Made by a program: the position numbers and the translations under genes | Shown: in pieces, positions 37,935-47,986 of the stretch | How positions within the stretch are numbered: position 1 is the stretch's first letter | Layout: each line of letters starts with the position of its first letter | Assembly: GCF_014217625.1 (NCBI RefSeq) | Contig: NZ_CP043641.1 | Location: forward strand, 124,001 to 188,000 | Direction of reading: 5' to 3' | DNA: 64,000 bases | DNA from: Leifsonia shinshuensis | GTDB taxonomy: Bacteria > Actinomycetota > Actinomycetes > Actinomycetales > Microbacteriaceae | Notes under the pieces: model-generated | Seen by the model: only the letters and a program-made list of their open reading frames with translations | What the model was told of the DNA's origin: nothing | Database searches by the model: none

Positions 37935-39566
37935 ATGCCTGCCCTGAGCACGATGCCCGACCCGAGCACCACCGGTCCGAACGCGCCGGCCGGGAACGAC
38001 GCAGCACGGAACGACGCCGCCCAGCGCGCGCTGGTCGCCGACCTCCGCGAGCGCCTGGCCGTCGCGGCCGCCGGCGGCCCCGAGCGCGCCCGCGAACGTC
38101 ACGTCGCCCGCGGCAAGCTGCTGCCGCGCGACCGCATCGACGCCCTCCTGGACGAGGGCAGCCCGTTCCTCGAGATCGCTCCGCTGGCCGCGACCGGGAT
38201 GTACGGCGACGAGAGCCCGGCCGCCGGCGTCATCGCCGGCATCGGCATCGTCGAGGGCCGGCACGTGTTGATCGTCTGCAACGACGCCACGGTCAAGGGC
38301 GGCACCTACTATCCGATGACCGTCAAGAAGCACCTCCGGGCGCAGGAGATCGCGCTGGAGAACCACCTCCCGTGCGTCTACCTGGTCGACTCGGGAGGCG
38401 CGTTCCTGCCGATGCAGGACGAGGTATTCCCCGACCGCGACCACTTCGGCCGCATCTTCTACAACCAGTCGCGGCTGTCGGCGGCGAAGATCCCGCAGAT
38501 CGCCGCGGTGCTCGGCTCGTGCACCGCGGGCGGCGCCTACGTCCCCGCGATGAGCGACGAGACGGTCATCGTCCGCAACCAGGGCACGATCTTCCTGGGC
38601 GGGCCTCCGCTGGTGAAGGCCGCGATCGGCGAGATCGTCACGGCCGAGGAGCTCGGCGGCGGCGACCTGCACGCCCGCACCTCCGGCGTCGTGGACCACC
38701 TGGCGGAGGACGACGAGCACGCGCTCGGGATCGTCCGCGAGATCGTGGCGACCCTCCCGCCGCCCGCGACGCCCGCCTGGGAGGTGCTGGCCACCCGCGC
38801 GGCCATCGCCGACCAGGAGGAGCTCTACGGCGTCGTCCCGGTCGACGTGCAGGCGCCGTACGACGTGCACGAGGTCATCTCCCGGCTGGTCGACGCGGGG
38901 GAGTTCAGCGAGTTCAAGCCCGACTACGGCACCACCCTGGTCACCGGCTTCGCTCACCTCCACGGACATCCGATCGGCATCGTCGCCAACAACGGCGTGC
39001 TGTTCAGCGAGTCGGCCCTGAAGGGCGCGCACTTCATCGAGCTGTGCGACCAGCGTGGCATCCCGCTGGTGTTCCTGCAGAACATCTCCGGCTTCATGGT
39101 CGGCCGCGACTACGAGGCGGGCGGTATCGCGAAGAACGGCGCGAAGATGGTGACCGCCGTGGCCACCACCCGTGTGCCGAAGCTCACCGTCGTGATCGGC
39201 GGCTCGTTCGGCGCGGGCAACTACTCGATGTGCGGACGGGCGTACTCGCCGCGGTTCCTCTGGATGTGGCCGGCCTCCCGCATCTCGGTGATGGGCGGCC
39301 AGCAGGCGGCCAGCGTGCTCGCCACGGTCAAGCGCGACCAGCTCGACGCCCGCGGAGAGGAGTGGAGCGCCGAGGACGAGGCGGCCTTCCGCGCGCCGAT
39401 CGCCGCGCAGTACGAGGACCAGGGCAACCCCTATTACTCGACCGCCCGGCTGTGGGACGACGGCGTGATCGACCCGGCCGACACCCGCACGGTGCTGGGG
39501 CTCGCGCTCGACGTCTGCTCCCGCGCTCCGCTGCCCGACACGGCCTTCGGCCTCTTCCGGATGTGA
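37935..39566 (+). CDS. liuB: Methylcrotonoyl-CoA carboxylase carboxyltransferase (beta) subunit
   Basis: This subunit transfers CO2 from carboxybiotin to 3-methylcrotonyl-CoA in leucine degradation. It has 543 residues and two crotonase-like halves. Diagnostic stretches are [42 protein letters not shown] and [29 protein letters not shown], the last of which separates MCC from propionyl-CoA carboxylases. ATG 37935 has AGGAG upstream. The operon order carboxylase beta, alpha, acyl-CoA dehydrogenase, CoA-transferase, MaoC, CitE matches the leucine operon of Mycobacterium tuberculosis (accD1-accA1-fadE19 region). Confidence 0.93.
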   Translation: MPALSTMPDPSTTGPNAPAGNDAARNDAAQRALVADLRERLAVAAAGGPERARERHVARGKLLPRDRIDALLDEGSPFLEIAPLAATGMYGDESPAAGVIAGIGIVEGRHVLIVCNDATVKGGTYYPMTVKKHLRAQEIALENHLPCVYLVDSGGAFLPMQDEVFPDRDHFGRIFYNQSRLSAAKIPQIAAVLGSCTAGGAYVPAMSDETVIVRNQGTIFLGGPPLVKAAIGEIVTAEELGGGDLHARTSGVVDHLAEDDEHALGIVREIVATLPPPATPAWEVLATRAAIADQEELYGVVPVDVQAPYDVHEVISRLVDAGEFSEFKPDYGTTLVTGFAHLHGHPIGIVANNGVLFSESALKGAHFIELCDQRGIPLVFLQNISGFMVGRDYEAGGIAKNGAKMVTAVATTRVPKLTVVIGGSFGAGNYSMCGRAYSPRFLWMWPASRISVMGGQQAASVLATVKRDQLDARGEEWSAEDEAAFRAPIAAQYEDQGNPYYSTARLWDDGVIDPADTRTVLGLALDVCSRAPLPDTAFGLFRM

Positions 39567-41749
39567 TGACGATGACCGACTACTCCTCCATCCCGTTCGA
39601 ATCCGTCCTGGTGGCGAACCGCGGCGAGATCGCCTGCCGCGTGATCCGCACGCTGCGCCGCCTCGGCATCCGCTCGGTCGCCGTGTTCAGCGACGCCGAC
39701 CGGGACGCCCCGCACGTCCGGCTCGCGGACACGGCGGTCCGCATCGGACCTGCGCCCGCACGCGACAGCTACCTGTCCGTCGACGCCATCGTGGACGCCG
39801 CGCGCCGCACGGGCGCCACGGCGGTGCACCCCGGCTACGGGTTCCTGTCCGAGAACGCGGCGCTCGCCGAGGCCTGCGAGTCCGCGGGCATCGTCTTCGT
39901 CGGCCCCGGTGTGCACGCGCTGGAGGTCATGGGCGACAAGATCTCGGCCAAGCAGGAGGTCGGCCGCTCGGGCGTCCCGACCATCCCCGGCATCGCGGAG
40001 CCCGGCCTGGGCGACGACGAGCTCGTGGCGGCGGCCGAGCGCATCGGCTATCCCGTGCTGGTCAAGCCGTCGGCGGGCGGCGGCGGCAAGGGCATGCAAG
40101 CGGTGCACGCGGCCGCCGACCTTCCCGAGGCGCTGCGCGCGGCCCGGCGCGTCGCGGCAGCCGCCTTCGGCGACGACACGCTCTTCCTGGAGCGGCTGGT
40201 CGAGTCGCCCCGGCACATCGAGGTGCAGATCGTCGCGGACCGGCACGGCGCCGTCGTGCACCTCGGCGAGCGCGAGTGCTCGCTCCAGCGCCGCCACCAG
40301 AAGGTGGTCGAGGAGGCGCCGTCGCCGCTGCTGGACGCGGCGACCCGCGCCCGGATCGGTGAGGCCGCCTGCCGGGTCGCGGCGAGCGTCGGCTATGTCG
40401 GGGCCGGGACCGTCGAGTTCCTGGTGTCGGCCGAGCGCCCGGACGAGTTCTTCTTCATGGAGATGAACACCCGGCTCCAGGTCGAGCACCCGGTGACCGA
40501 GCTGGTGACGGGCGTCGACCTGGTGGAGTGGCAGCTCCGTGTCGCGGCGGGGGAGCCCCTTGGCCTCGCGCAGGACGACATCCGGCTCACCGGTCACGCC
40601 GTCGAAGCGCGCGTGTACGCCGAGAACCCGGAGCGCGACTTCCTGCCGGGCGACGGCGCGGTGCTCGCGCTGCGCGAGCCGGCGGGGGAGGGCGTCCGCG
40701 TCGACAGCGGCCTGGCGGCCGGGACGCGCGTCGTCACCGACTACGACCCGATGCTCGCCAAGGTGATCGCCTGGGCGCCCGATCGCGCCGGGGCGCTGGC
40801 GCGGCTCGACCGCGCGCTCGCCGGCACCGCGGTGCTGGGCCTCGTCAACAACATCGCCTGGCTCCGCGACCTCCTGGCAGACGAGGAGGTCCGCGCGGGC
40901 AGCATGGACACCACGCTGATCGACCGGCGGTTCTCCGCGCTGGAGCCGGTCCCGGCCTCCACCGCCGAGCTGGTCGCTGCGGCGCTGCTGGCGCACCGGG
41001 AGCGGGAGTCCGCGACCCCGGGCGGCGTCGGAGCACTGTGGGGCGCGCCCAGCGGCTGGCGGCTGGGCTCGGCCCGTCCGGTCCGGTACGACGTGGACGG
41101 CACGCCCGTGCAGGTGCTCGGCGATCGGGTGACCGTGCCGGGTCGGGAGGGCGAGGCGCGCGCGCACACCGCCCGCGTCGCGGTGCAGCCCGGCGCCGCC
41201 GGCCAGCCCGACGCGGTTGTGCTCGACCTCGACGGCGTGGTCACCCGCTTCGACGCGGCCCGCGACGGCGCCACCGTGTGGCTCGCACACGGCGGTCGCT
41301 CCCGCGCCCTCCGGCTGCGGACGCCCGCCGAGCGGCTGGCCGCGGCGCTCGCCGCCCGCGAGCGCGGAGAGGCGGCCGCGCACCCCGAGGTCCGCTCGCC
41401 CATGCCCGGCACCGTCGTGGCCGTGCCGGTCTCCTCCGGCGAATCCGTCGAGGCGGGCGACACCGTCGCCGTGGTGGAGGCGATGAAGATGGAGCACCGC
41501 CTGGTCGCCCCGATCGCCGGCACCGTGACCGTCTCCGTCGCGCCGGGCGATCTCGTGAAGCTCGACCAGCTCGTCGCTGTCGTGGATGCTCCCGAGGCCG
41601 CCGCGCCCGAATCCGGCGAAGCGTCCACCACCCAGAACGTCCCGCCCACCCCGGCGGACACCACCGAGCCGACACCATCGGCCGCCACATCCCACGGCGA
41701 GCACGCCGCGGCAGGGACCGTCACCACAACAGACAGGAATCTCCGATGA
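39566..41749 (+). CDS. liuD: Acyl-CoA carboxylase biotin carboxylase/BCCP (alpha) subunit
   Basis: This 727-residue protein combines biotin carboxylase and carrier domain. The carboxylase has [16 protein letters not shown], the ATP loop [11 protein letters not shown] and [19 protein letters not shown]. The BCCP domain carries [14 protein letters not shown] with Lys641 biotinylated. About 53 residues rich in Pro/Thr/Ala/Glu follow the BCCP domain, which normally ends the protein. ATG 39566 overlaps the liuB stop (TGATG); a second ATG at 39572 is possible. It is the partner of the beta subunit in methylcrotonyl-CoA carboxylase. Confidence 0.93.
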   Translation: MTMTDYSSIPFESVLVANRGEIACRVIRTLRRLGIRSVAVFSDADRDAPHVRLADTAVRIGPAPARDSYLSVDAIVDAARRTGATAVHPGYGFLSENAALAEACESAGIVFVGPGVHALEVMGDKISAKQEVGRSGVPTIPGIAEPGLGDDELVAAAERIGYPVLVKPSAGGGGKGMQAVHAAADLPEALRAARRVAAAAFGDDTLFLERLVESPRHIEVQIVADRHGAVVHLGERECSLQRRHQKVVEEAPSPLLDAATRARIGEAACRVAASVGYVGAGTVEFLVSAERPDEFFFMEMNTRLQVEHPVTELVTGVDLVEWQLRVAAGEPLGLAQDDIRLTGHAVEARVYAENPERDFLPGDGAVLALREPAGEGVRVDSGLAAGTRVVTDYDPMLAKVIAWAPDRAGALARLDRALAGTAVLGLVNNIAWLRDLLADEEVRAGSMDTTLIDRRFSALEPVPASTAELVAAALLAHRERESATPGGVGALWGAPSGWRLGSARPVRYDVDGTPVQVLGDRVTVPGREGEARAHTARVAVQPGAAGQPDAVVLDLDGVVTRFDAARDGATVWLAHGGRSRALRLRTPAERLAAALAARERGEAAAHPEVRSPMPGTVVAVPVSSGESVEAGDTVAVVEAMKMEHRLVAPIAGTVTVSVAPGDLVKLDQLVAVVDAPEAAAPESGEASTTQNVPPTPADTTEPTPSAATSHGEHAAAGTVTTTDRNLR

Positions 41750-42951
41750 CCATGCAGATGTCACGCCCGGCCGACCTCGACGTCGCCGGCTTCGAGCTCA
41801 CCGACGAGCAGCGCCGGCTCCGCGACCAGGTCCGCGACTTCGCCGACACCGTCGTCGCGCCCGCCGCGTACGAGTACGACACGAAGCGCAGCCTCCCGTA
41901 CGAGATCATCGCCGAGATGGGCCGGATGGGCCTGTTCGGCCTCCCGTTCCCGGTCGAGTACGGCGGCCAGGGCAAGGACTACCTCTCGCTGTGCCTCGCC
42001 GTCGAGCAGCTCGGCCGGGTGGACCAGTCCATCGGCGTGACACTGGAGGCCGGCATCGGTCTCGGCGCGATGCCGATCTTCCGCAACGGCACCGAGGAGC
42101 AGAAGCAGGAGTGGCTGCCGATGCTGGCGCGCGGCGAAGCGCTCGCCGGGTTCGGACTGACCGAGGCCGACGCCGGCTCCGACGCCGGCGGCACGAAGAC
42201 CACCGCGATCCTGCGCGACGGCGAGTGGATCCTGAACGGCACCAAGCAGTTCATCACCAACTCCGGCTCCGAGATCACCAAGCTCGTGACCATCACCGCC
42301 GTGACCGGCGAGGAGCGCCGCGCCGACGGCTCGGTCAAGAAGGAGCTCTCGGCGATCATCGTCCCGACCGGCACCCCCGGTTTCGTCGCCGAGCCGGTCT
42401 ACGACAAGGTCGGCTGGCACACCTCCGATACCCACCCGCTGACGCTCACCGACGTGCACGTCCCCGAGGCCAACCTCCTCGGCGAGCGAGGCCGCGGCTA
42501 CGCCAACTTCCTCGCCACCCTCGACGAGGGCCGCGTCGCCTTCGCCGCCCTCTGCACCGGCGCCGCGCAGGGCTGCCTGGAGGAGGCGATGCGCTACGCC
42601 AAGGAGCGCAACGTGTTCGGCCGCTCGATCGGCTCCAACCAGTACATCGCGTTCAAGATCGCGCGGATGCAGGCCCGGGTGCACGCGGCGCGGCTGGCGT
42701 ACTACGACGCCGCGTTCAAGCTGATGGCGGGCAAGCCCTTCAAGATGGAGGCCTCCATCGCCAAGCTGGTCGGCAGCGAGGCCGCGATGGACAACGCCCG
42801 CGACGCGACGCAGATCTTCGGCGGCTACGGCTTCCTCAACGAGAACCCGGTTGCCCGGCACTACCGCGACTCGAAGATCCTGGAGGTCGGCGAGGGCACC
42901 ACCGAGGTGCAGCTGATGATCATCTCGCGGGCCCTGGGCTTCGAGGCCTGA
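41746..42951 (+). CDS. Acyl-CoA dehydrogenase (isovaleryl/short branched chain)
   Basis: This 401-residue flavoprotein oxidises an acyl-CoA at C2-C3. It has the ACAD blocks [47 protein letters not shown] and [22 protein letters not shown]. The C-terminal [10 protein letters not shown] places a Glu at the MCAD-type catalytic position, which differs from mammalian isovaleryl-CoA dehydrogenase. Its operon position before methylcrotonyl metabolism makes isovaleryl-CoA the likely substrate. ATG 41746 overlaps the upstream stop. Confidence 0.92.
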   Translation: MTMQMSRPADLDVAGFELTDEQRRLRDQVRDFADTVVAPAAYEYDTKRSLPYEIIAEMGRMGLFGLPFPVEYGGQGKDYLSLCLAVEQLGRVDQSIGVTLEAGIGLGAMPIFRNGTEEQKQEWLPMLARGEALAGFGLTEADAGSDAGGTKTTAILRDGEWILNGTKQFITNSGSEITKLVTITAVTGEERRADGSVKKELSAIIVPTGTPGFVAEPVYDKVGWHTSDTHPLTLTDVHVPEANLLGERGRGYANFLATLDEGRVAFAALCTGAAQGCLEEAMRYAKERNVFGRSIGSNQYIAFKIARMQARVHAARLAYYDAAFKLMAGKPFKMEASIAKLVGSEAAMDNARDATQIFGGYGFLNENPVARHYRDSKILEVGEGTTEVQLMIISRALGFEA

Positions 42952-43003
42952 GCGCGATACGTTTCGCGTACTCGACGGTGAGGATCGGAAGGGGAGTCAC
43001 GGC

Positions 43004-43783
43004 GTGATCGACAAGACGGTGGCGAGCGCTGCGGAGGCGGTCGCCGACATCCCGAGCGGCGCGAGCCTGGCGGTGGGCGGGTTCGGGCTCTGCGGCATCC
43101 CGAGCGCGCTCATCCAGGCGCTGCTGGAGGCCGGCACGACCGACCTGGAGGTGGTCAGCAACAACTGCGGCGTGGACGACTGGGGGCTCGGACTCCTGCT
43201 CGCCGAACGCCGCATCCGCAAGATGATCAGCTCCTACGTCGGCGAGAACAAGGAGTTCGCGCGGCAGTTCCTCTCCGGCGAGCTGGAGGTGGAGCTGACC
43301 CCGCAGGGCACGCTCGCCGAGAAGCTGCGGGCCGGCGGCGCGGGCATCCCAGCGTTCTACACGCCGGCCGGGGTCGGAACGCAGATCGCCCTCGGCGGCC
43401 TGCCGCGCCGGTACAACGAGGACGGTTCCATCGCCGTCGCCAGCGAGCCGAAGGAGGTGCGCGAGTTCGACGGCGCCTCCTACGTGCTGGAGCGCTCGCT
43501 GCGCCCCGATTTCGCGCTCGTGCACGCGGCGAAGGGCGACCGGCACGGCAACCTGGTCTTCCACGCTGCGGCGATGAACTTCAACCCGCTCGCCGCGATG
43601 GCGGGCGGCGTGACCATCGCCGAAGTGGAGGAGCTGGTCGAGCCGGGCGAGCTCTCGCCGGGGGAGGTGCACCTGCCCGGGATCTTCGTCCAGCGCGTGG
43701 TGCTCGCGCCGGACGTGGAGAAGCGGATCGAGCGGCGCACGGTCGCAGCGCCTGCGAGCGCCGAGGAAGGGACCACCCGATGA
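43004..43783 (+). CDS. scoA: 3-oxoacid CoA-transferase subunit A
   Basis: Subunit A of the succinyl-CoA:3-oxoacid CoA-transferase activates acetoacetate, the end product of leucine breakdown. It has 259 residues with the CoA-binding [16 protein letters not shown] near the N-terminus and [24 protein letters not shown] further on. It ends in the family segment [29 protein letters not shown] 43004 has GGGGAG upstream. It overlaps scoB by ATGA. Confidence 0.94.
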   Translation: MIDKTVASAAEAVADIPSGASLAVGGFGLCGIPSALIQALLEAGTTDLEVVSNNCGVDDWGLGLLLAERRIRKMISSYVGENKEFARQFLSGELEVELTPQGTLAEKLRAGGAGIPAFYTPAGVGTQIALGGLPRRYNEDGSIAVASEPKEVREFDGASYVLERSLRPDFALVHAAKGDRHGNLVFHAAAMNFNPLAAMAGGVTIAEVEELVEPGELSPGEVHLPGIFVQRVVLAPDVEKRIERRTVAAPASAEEGTTR

Positions 43784-44427
43784 GCCTCACCCGCACCGAG
43801 CTCGCCGCGCGCGTGGCGCTGGAGCTGGAGAACGGCCAGTACGTCAACCTCGGCATCGGCATGCCGACGCTCATCCCGAACTACATCCCGGAGGGCGTCG
43901 AGGTCATCCTGCACTCCGAGAACGGCGTGCTCGGCGTCGGGCCATACCCGGCCGACGCCGATGTCGACCCCGACCTCATCAACGCGGGCAAGGAGACCGT
44001 CACAGTGAAGCGCGGCGCGGCCTACTTCGACTCGTCGCTGTCGTTCGGCATGGTCCGCGGCGGCCACGTGGACGTCGCGGTCCTCGGCGCGATGGAGGTC
44101 TCGGCCACCGGCGACCTGGCCAACTGGATGATCCCCGGCAAGATGGTCAAGGGCATGGGCGGCGCGATGGACCTCGTCTTCGGCGCCAAGCGGCTGATCG
44201 TGATGATGGAGCACGTCGACAAGGAGGGCCGGCCCAAGATCCTCGCCGAGTGCACCCTCCCGCTCACCGGTACCGGCTGCGTCGACCGCATCATCACCGA
44301 CCTCGCCGTGATCGACGTGACGCCGGACGGGCTCGTCCTGCGCGAGACGGCGCCGGGTGTGACGGTCGAGGAGGTCGTGGCTGCGACGGGTGCGCCGCTC
44401 GCGGTGGAGCTGGAGGCCGCATCATGA
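43780..44427 (+). CDS. scoB: 3-oxoacid CoA-transferase subunit B
   Basis: Subunit B (215 residues) carries the catalytic glutamate in SENG (Glu47, within [15 protein letters not shown]), which forms the enzyme-CoA thioester. [17 protein letters not shown] and [27 protein letters not shown] are family hallmarks. With scoA it feeds acetoacetyl-CoA into central metabolism. Starts and stops overlap on both sides, so it is a single operon unit. Confidence 0.94.
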   Translation: MSLTRTELAARVALELENGQYVNLGIGMPTLIPNYIPEGVEVILHSENGVLGVGPYPADADVDPDLINAGKETVTVKRGAAYFDSSLSFGMVRGGHVDVAVLGAMEVSATGDLANWMIPGKMVKGMGGAMDLVFGAKRLIVMMEHVDKEGRPKILAECTLPLTGTGCVDRIITDLAVIDVTPDGLVLRETAPGVTVEEVVAATGAPLAVELEAAS

Positions 44428-44912
44428 AAGAAGTCGAGCAGCGCGGCCTCTACTACGAGGAGTTCGAGCTGGAGACCCGCTACCTCCACCGTCCAGGGCG
44501 CACCGTGACGGAGGCCGACAACGTCCTCTTCACCACCCTGACGATGAACACGCAGGCACTGCACCTGGACGCCGCGTGGTCGGCGCGGCAGCCGTTCGGC
44601 GAGCGGCTGATGAACTCGATGTGGACGCTCGCGACGATCGTCGGCGCGTCGGTCGCCCAGCTGACGCAGGGCACGATCGTCGCGAACCTCGGCTTCTCGG
44701 AGGTGTCCTTCCCGCACCCGCTGTACCACGGCGACACGCTCTACTCGGAGACGACGGTGACGGCCAAGCGGCTGTCGGCCTCCCGCCCGGGCCAGGGGAT
44801 CGTGACGCTGGAGCACACCGGCCGCAACCAGGACGGCGTCCTGGTCGCGACCGCGGTCCGCCAGGTGATGGTGTGGTGCCGCGACGCGCACCTCGGGACG
44901 AGCGACGTATGA
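44424..44912 (+). CDS. MaoC-family hydratase
   Basis: This 162-residue hot-dog hydratase begins [30 protein letters not shown] and has [20 protein letters not shown] and [18 protein letters not shown]. These are close in pattern to the MaoC-like enzyme beside citE in the M. tuberculosis leucine locus (Rv2499c) and to itaconyl/mesaconyl-CoA hydratases. Pairing with the CitE-like lyase that follows suggests hydration of an unsaturated C5/C6 dicarboxyl-CoA to a hydroxyacyl-CoA that the lyase cleaves. ATG 44424 overlaps the scoB stop. Confidence 0.87.
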   Translation: MKEVEQRGLYYEEFELETRYLHRPGRTVTEADNVLFTTLTMNTQALHLDAAWSARQPFGERLMNSMWTLATIVGASVAQLTQGTIVANLGFSEVSFPHPLYHGDTLYSETTVTAKRLSASRPGQGIVTLEHTGRNQDGVLVATAVRQVMVWCRDAHLGTSDV

Positions 44913-45727
44913 CGCCCTTCCCGTGGGGTCCGGCGCTGCTGTTCTGCCCCGCCGACCGGCCCGACCGGTACGCGAAGGCGCTGGAGCGGGCGGACGCCGT
45001 GATCCTCGACCTGGAGGACGCCGTCGACCCCGGGCGCCGGCCGGCCGCGCGCGAGGCGCTCGCCGCCTCCGACCTCGACCCGGCCCGCGTGATCGTGCGG
45101 ATCAACCAGGCGGGCACCGACGACCAGGCCGCCGACCTCGCCGCCCTCGCGCTCACGCCCTACCCGGCGGTGATGCTGCCGAAGGCCGAGCAGGCGGCCG
45201 ACCTCGCGGCGCTCGACGGCCTCCACGTGATCGCCCTGTGCGAGACCGCGGCGGGGGTCATGGCGGCGGCCGAGCTCGCCGCTGCCGAGCACGTCGTCGC
45301 CCTGATGTGGGGAGCGGAGGACCTGGTCGCCTCGCTCGGCGGCACGTCGAGCCGGCACGCCGACGGCCGCTACCGGGACGTGGCGGCGCACGCGCGCTCC
45401 GCGGTGCTGCTGGCCGCCGGGGCCGCGGGGAAGCCCGCGATCGACACGGTCCACCTCGACATCGCGGACCTCGACGGGCTCGCCGCCGAGGCCGAGGACG
45501 CGGTCGCCGTCGGGTTCGCCGCGACCGCGTGCATCCACCCCGCGCAGGTGGACACCGTGCGGGCCGCGTACCGGCCCGACGAGGCCCAGGTGGCGGAGGC
45601 CGTAGAGTTGCTGGAGGCGGCTCGCGCGGCGGGCGGGGGAGTGTTCCGCCACAACGGCAAGATGGTCGACGGACCCGTCCTTTCGCACGCCCGATCGGTG
45701 CTCCGGAGGGCGACTAGCACGTTGTGA
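44909..45727 (+). CDS. CitE-like hydroxyacyl-CoA lyase (HpcH/HpaI family)
   Basis: This 272-residue TIM-barrel lyase has LLFCPADRPDRYAKALERADAVILDLEDAVDP, VIVRINQAGTD, VMLPKAEQ, ALCETAAGV and GFAATACIHPAQVDTV. The Arg/Glu/Asp metal and CoA ligands of the CitE-like group are visible. The M. tuberculosis homologue Rv2498c is a hydroxyacyl-CoA lyase acting on citramalyl-/HMG-type thioesters. Here it can complete leucine or itaconate degradation to acetyl-CoA plus a short acid. It is the last gene of the operon. Confidence 0.88.
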   Translation: MTPFPWGPALLFCPADRPDRYAKALERADAVILDLEDAVDPGRRPAAREALAASDLDPARVIVRINQAGTDDQAADLAALALTPYPAVMLPKAEQAADLAALDGLHVIALCETAAGVMAAAELAAAEHVVALMWGAEDLVASLGGTSSRHADGRYRDVAAHARSAVLLAAGAAGKPAIDTVHLDIADLDGLAAEAEDAVAVGFAATACIHPAQVDTVRAAYRPDEAQVAEAVELLEAARAAGGGVFRHNGKMVDGPVLSHARSVLRRATSTL

Positions 45728-45897
45728 TGAAACTGTGATGAACGATTTTTACGCCGTTCACCCGTTTGGTCGTGCCGTGTCGGCGGCATGCCGTACTCTG
45801 CCCTTAACGTTCCAGAGCAGAGCACTCTCGAATCGTTTCGAGCCACGAATCGATCGTCAGCGTGAACACCCGCTCGAACGACTGGAAGGGGGACGGA

Positions 45898-47070
45898 ATG
45901 CCACAGCTGCTTCCCCTGCGCCTGCTCGAGAGCGTCGGTCTCCGCGCCCCCGCCGCACCGGTCGCTCCGGACGCTGAAGGCACCTCGAACCCGGCGCCCG
46001 CGTCCACCTCGGTGCCGCCTGCGCAGTCGGCTGCCACCTCGCCGCGTCCTCTCGTCGCGGCTGCGTCGCTGACCTTCGCCGGGCCGTCCACCGACACCGG
46101 CGGCCCGCTCGACATCGACTCCGGTCTGGAGCGCACCGGCCCGCTCTCGATCATCGCCCCGCGCCGCATCGGCGAGAGCGACCTCGCGGTCCACCCGCTG
46201 TCGCTCGGCGCGAGCGTGTTCGGCTGGACGGCCGACGGCGACACCTCGCTGGCGATCCTCGACCGGTTCGCTTCGCGCGGCGGCGACTTCATCGACACCG
46301 CCGACAGCTACGTCGGCGGCCGCAGCGAGGTCCTCATCGGCAAGTGGATGCACGAGCGCCGAAACCGCGACCAGCTGGTGGTCGCCACCAAGGTCGGCCG
46401 CCACCACGAGAACCCCGGCCTCGGCTCGGTGAGCATCGTGCGCGCCGTGGAGGCCTCCCTGGAGCGCCTGCAGACGGACCACATCGACCTGCTGTACTTC
46501 CACGACGACGATCCGGACGTCCCGCTGGAGGACAGCCTCGCGACCGCCGAGTGGCTCATCGAGACGGGCAAGGTCCGCTACCTCGGCGCCTCCAACTTCA
46601 GCGCAGAGCGGCTCATCGAGGCACGTATCCTGGCGTCGGCCGGCCTGCCGAAGTTCGTCGCCATCCAGACCCAGTACAACCTCATGCACCGCGCCGAGTT
46701 CGAGAGCGCGCTGCGCATCGTCGCGGCCGCCCAGGGCCTCGCGGTGATGCCGTACTACGCGCTGGCCAACGGCTTCCTCACGGGCAAGTACCGCTCCAAG
46801 TCCGACCTGAGCGCCGACGCCCGCAGCGTGCGCGCGTCCGCCTACGTCAACCGCAAGGGAATGCGCGTCCTGGCCGTCCTCGACCGGATCGCCGCCGAGC
46901 ACGGCGTCGCCCCGGCGAGCGTGGCGATCGCCTGGCTGCTGGCCAAGCGCACCATCGTCGCTCCCGTGGCGAGCGCCAGCCGCCCGGAGCAGGTCGACGG
47001 ACTGATGGCCGCCGCCGGCATCCGCCTCACCCGAGCCCAGATGCTCGACCTCGACCGCGTCTCCGAGTAA
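45898..47070 (+). CDS. Aldo/keto reductase with long N-terminal extension
   Basis: This is a 390-residue NADPH-dependent oxidoreductase. The AKR barrel starts near residue 95 (DLAVHPLSLGASVFGWT) and carries the tetrad residues in DTADSYVGGRSE (Asp, Tyr), VVATKVGRH (Lys) and YFHDDDPD (His). The C-terminal cofactor segment is VASASRPEQVDGL. The N-terminal ~90 residues are Pro/Ala/Ser-rich with no signal-peptide character, an odd addition to the family. ATG 45898 has AAGGGGGA upstream and is preferred to GTG 45862, which has no ribosome site. The upstream 170 bp contain a possible -10 TACTCT. Confidence 0.88.
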   Translation: MPQLLPLRLLESVGLRAPAAPVAPDAEGTSNPAPASTSVPPAQSAATSPRPLVAAASLTFAGPSTDTGGPLDIDSGLERTGPLSIIAPRRIGESDLAVHPLSLGASVFGWTADGDTSLAILDRFASRGGDFIDTADSYVGGRSEVLIGKWMHERRNRDQLVVATKVGRHHENPGLGSVSIVRAVEASLERLQTDHIDLLYFHDDDPDVPLEDSLATAEWLIETGKVRYLGASNFSAERLIEARILASAGLPKFVAIQTQYNLMHRAEFESALRIVAAAQGLAVMPYYALANGFLTGKYRSKSDLSADARSVRASAYVNRKGMRVLAVLDRIAAEHGVAPASVAIAWLLAKRTIVAPVASASRPEQVDGLMAAAGIRLTRAQMLDLDRVSE

Positions 47071-47082
47071 CCGGGCCACGTC

Positions 47083-47215
47083 GCCAACGGAGGACTTCCA
47101 CCCCATCCCGGCGAGATTCGCCAGCCAACGGAGGACTTCCACCCCGTCAGGGGTCGTAACTCCTCCGTTGGCTGCCATCGGACGGCGTGTCGCGTCCGAT
47201 GTCCTCCGCTGGCTA
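47083..47215. repeat. Inverted/direct repeat cluster (GCCAACGGAGGACTT family)
   Basis: GCCAACGGAGGACTTCCACC occurs at 47083 and 47124 as direct copies. Inverted copies lie at 47158-47174 (TCCTCCGTTGGCT) and 47199-47215 (TCCTCCGCTGGCT). Copy 2 and copy 3 can fold into a long hairpin with an inner CCCCGTCAGGGG stem. A further stem CATCGGACG/CGTCCGATG spans 47176-47201. The block sits between convergent genes and probably works as a bidirectional terminator or REP-like element. Confidence 0.8.
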
Positions 47216-47219
47216 CGCC

Positions 47220-47804
47220 CTACTGCTCGGCGAGGATGCGGTCGAGCGCGCGGTGCAGTGCCGCCCCGGCCGCGATCGGGTCGCCCACGTAGCCGCCCGC
47301 CAGGGCCCCGTCGCGCGCGAGGATGAGGTCGTCCGCCGCGTCGCCGGGACGCGGGTGACCGATCTGGCGGAACAGCTCCTCGATGTGCTTCGCGTACCAG
47401 TCCCGGTGGGCGGTCACGGCGATGCGCACGGGGTGGTTCTCGTCGGCGAACTGCGCGGCGGCGTTGATGAACGGGTCGCCGCGAAAGCCGGGGCGGACCG
47501 CCTCGGCGTTGATGGAGTCCACGAGGGCGCGGGCGATCTCGGTCGGGTCGGAGAGCTCGGCCTCCTTCTCGGTGAACCATTCGCGCACCTGGCGGTCCCG
47601 GCCCTCGACGTAGGCGATGATCAGGAGGTCCTTGGAGCGGAAGTGCTTGTAGAACGTCGCCTTCGTCACCCGGGCGCCCGCGATGATGCGGTCGACGCCG
47701 ACCGTGTGGATGCCCTCCTGGTAGAAGAGTTCGTCGGCGGTCGCGAGGATCTTGATCTTCGACGGTGCGGGCGGCCGGATGGTCGCGCGGGCACTTACGA
47801 CCAT
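47220..47804 (-). CDS. TetR-family transcriptional regulator
   Basis: This 194-residue TetR protein has the HTH at residues 17-64 (ILATADELFYQEGIHTVGVDRIIAGARVTKATFYKHFRSKDLLIIAY) and an all-helical ligand domain with HRDWYAKHIEELF. ATG 47804 has GAGGAG about 8 nt upstream. It is divergent from the M16 peptidase gene, with a palindromic operator in between. The similarity of the HTH to AcrR-type regulators suggests control of a detoxification or efflux function, but the target is not shown. Confidence 0.9.
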   Translation of the reverse strand: MVVSARATIRPPAPSKIKILATADELFYQEGIHTVGVDRIIAGARVTKATFYKHFRSKDLLIIAYVEGRDRQVREWFTEKEAELSDPTEIARALVDSINAEAVRPGFRGDPFINAAAQFADENHPVRIAVTAHRDWYAKHIEELFRQIGHPRPGDAADDLILARDGALAGGYVGDPIAAGAALHRALDRILAEQ

Positions 47805-47857
47805 CTGGTCGTCTCCTCTCTCCGGGAGGCCGGGGCCTCCGCTCGTCTCTGAGAACC

Positions 47858-47929
47858 CCCCGACCGGTCCAAGGGGGGACGACCGGTCGGGGTGGTCACT
47901 TCAGTATAGTGGTAGACAGACCAGTCTGT
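47858..47929. promoter_or_regulatory. TetR operator and leader hairpin
   Basis: ACAGACCAGTCTGT (47916-47929) is a perfect 6-bp inverted repeat around CA, a typical TetR operator. TATAGT/TATACT at 47904-47910 can serve as a -10 on either strand. CCCCGACCGGTC (47858-47869) and GACCGGTCGGGG (47881-47892) form a 12-bp hairpin in the regulator's leader. Confidence 0.65.
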
Positions 47930-47973
47930 TTGTCCTCAATTTCCCAGTCTCCGCTTTCGAACGGGCGCTGGCG

Positions 47974-47979
47974 TAGGGT
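47974..47979 (+). promoter_or_regulatory. -10 element for M16 peptidase (leaderless type)
   Basis: TAGGGT ends 7 nt before ATG 47987. The G-rich TGAGGGG between them touches the start codon and is too close to act as a normal ribosome site. Confidence 0.45.
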
Positions 47980-47986
47980 TGAGGGG

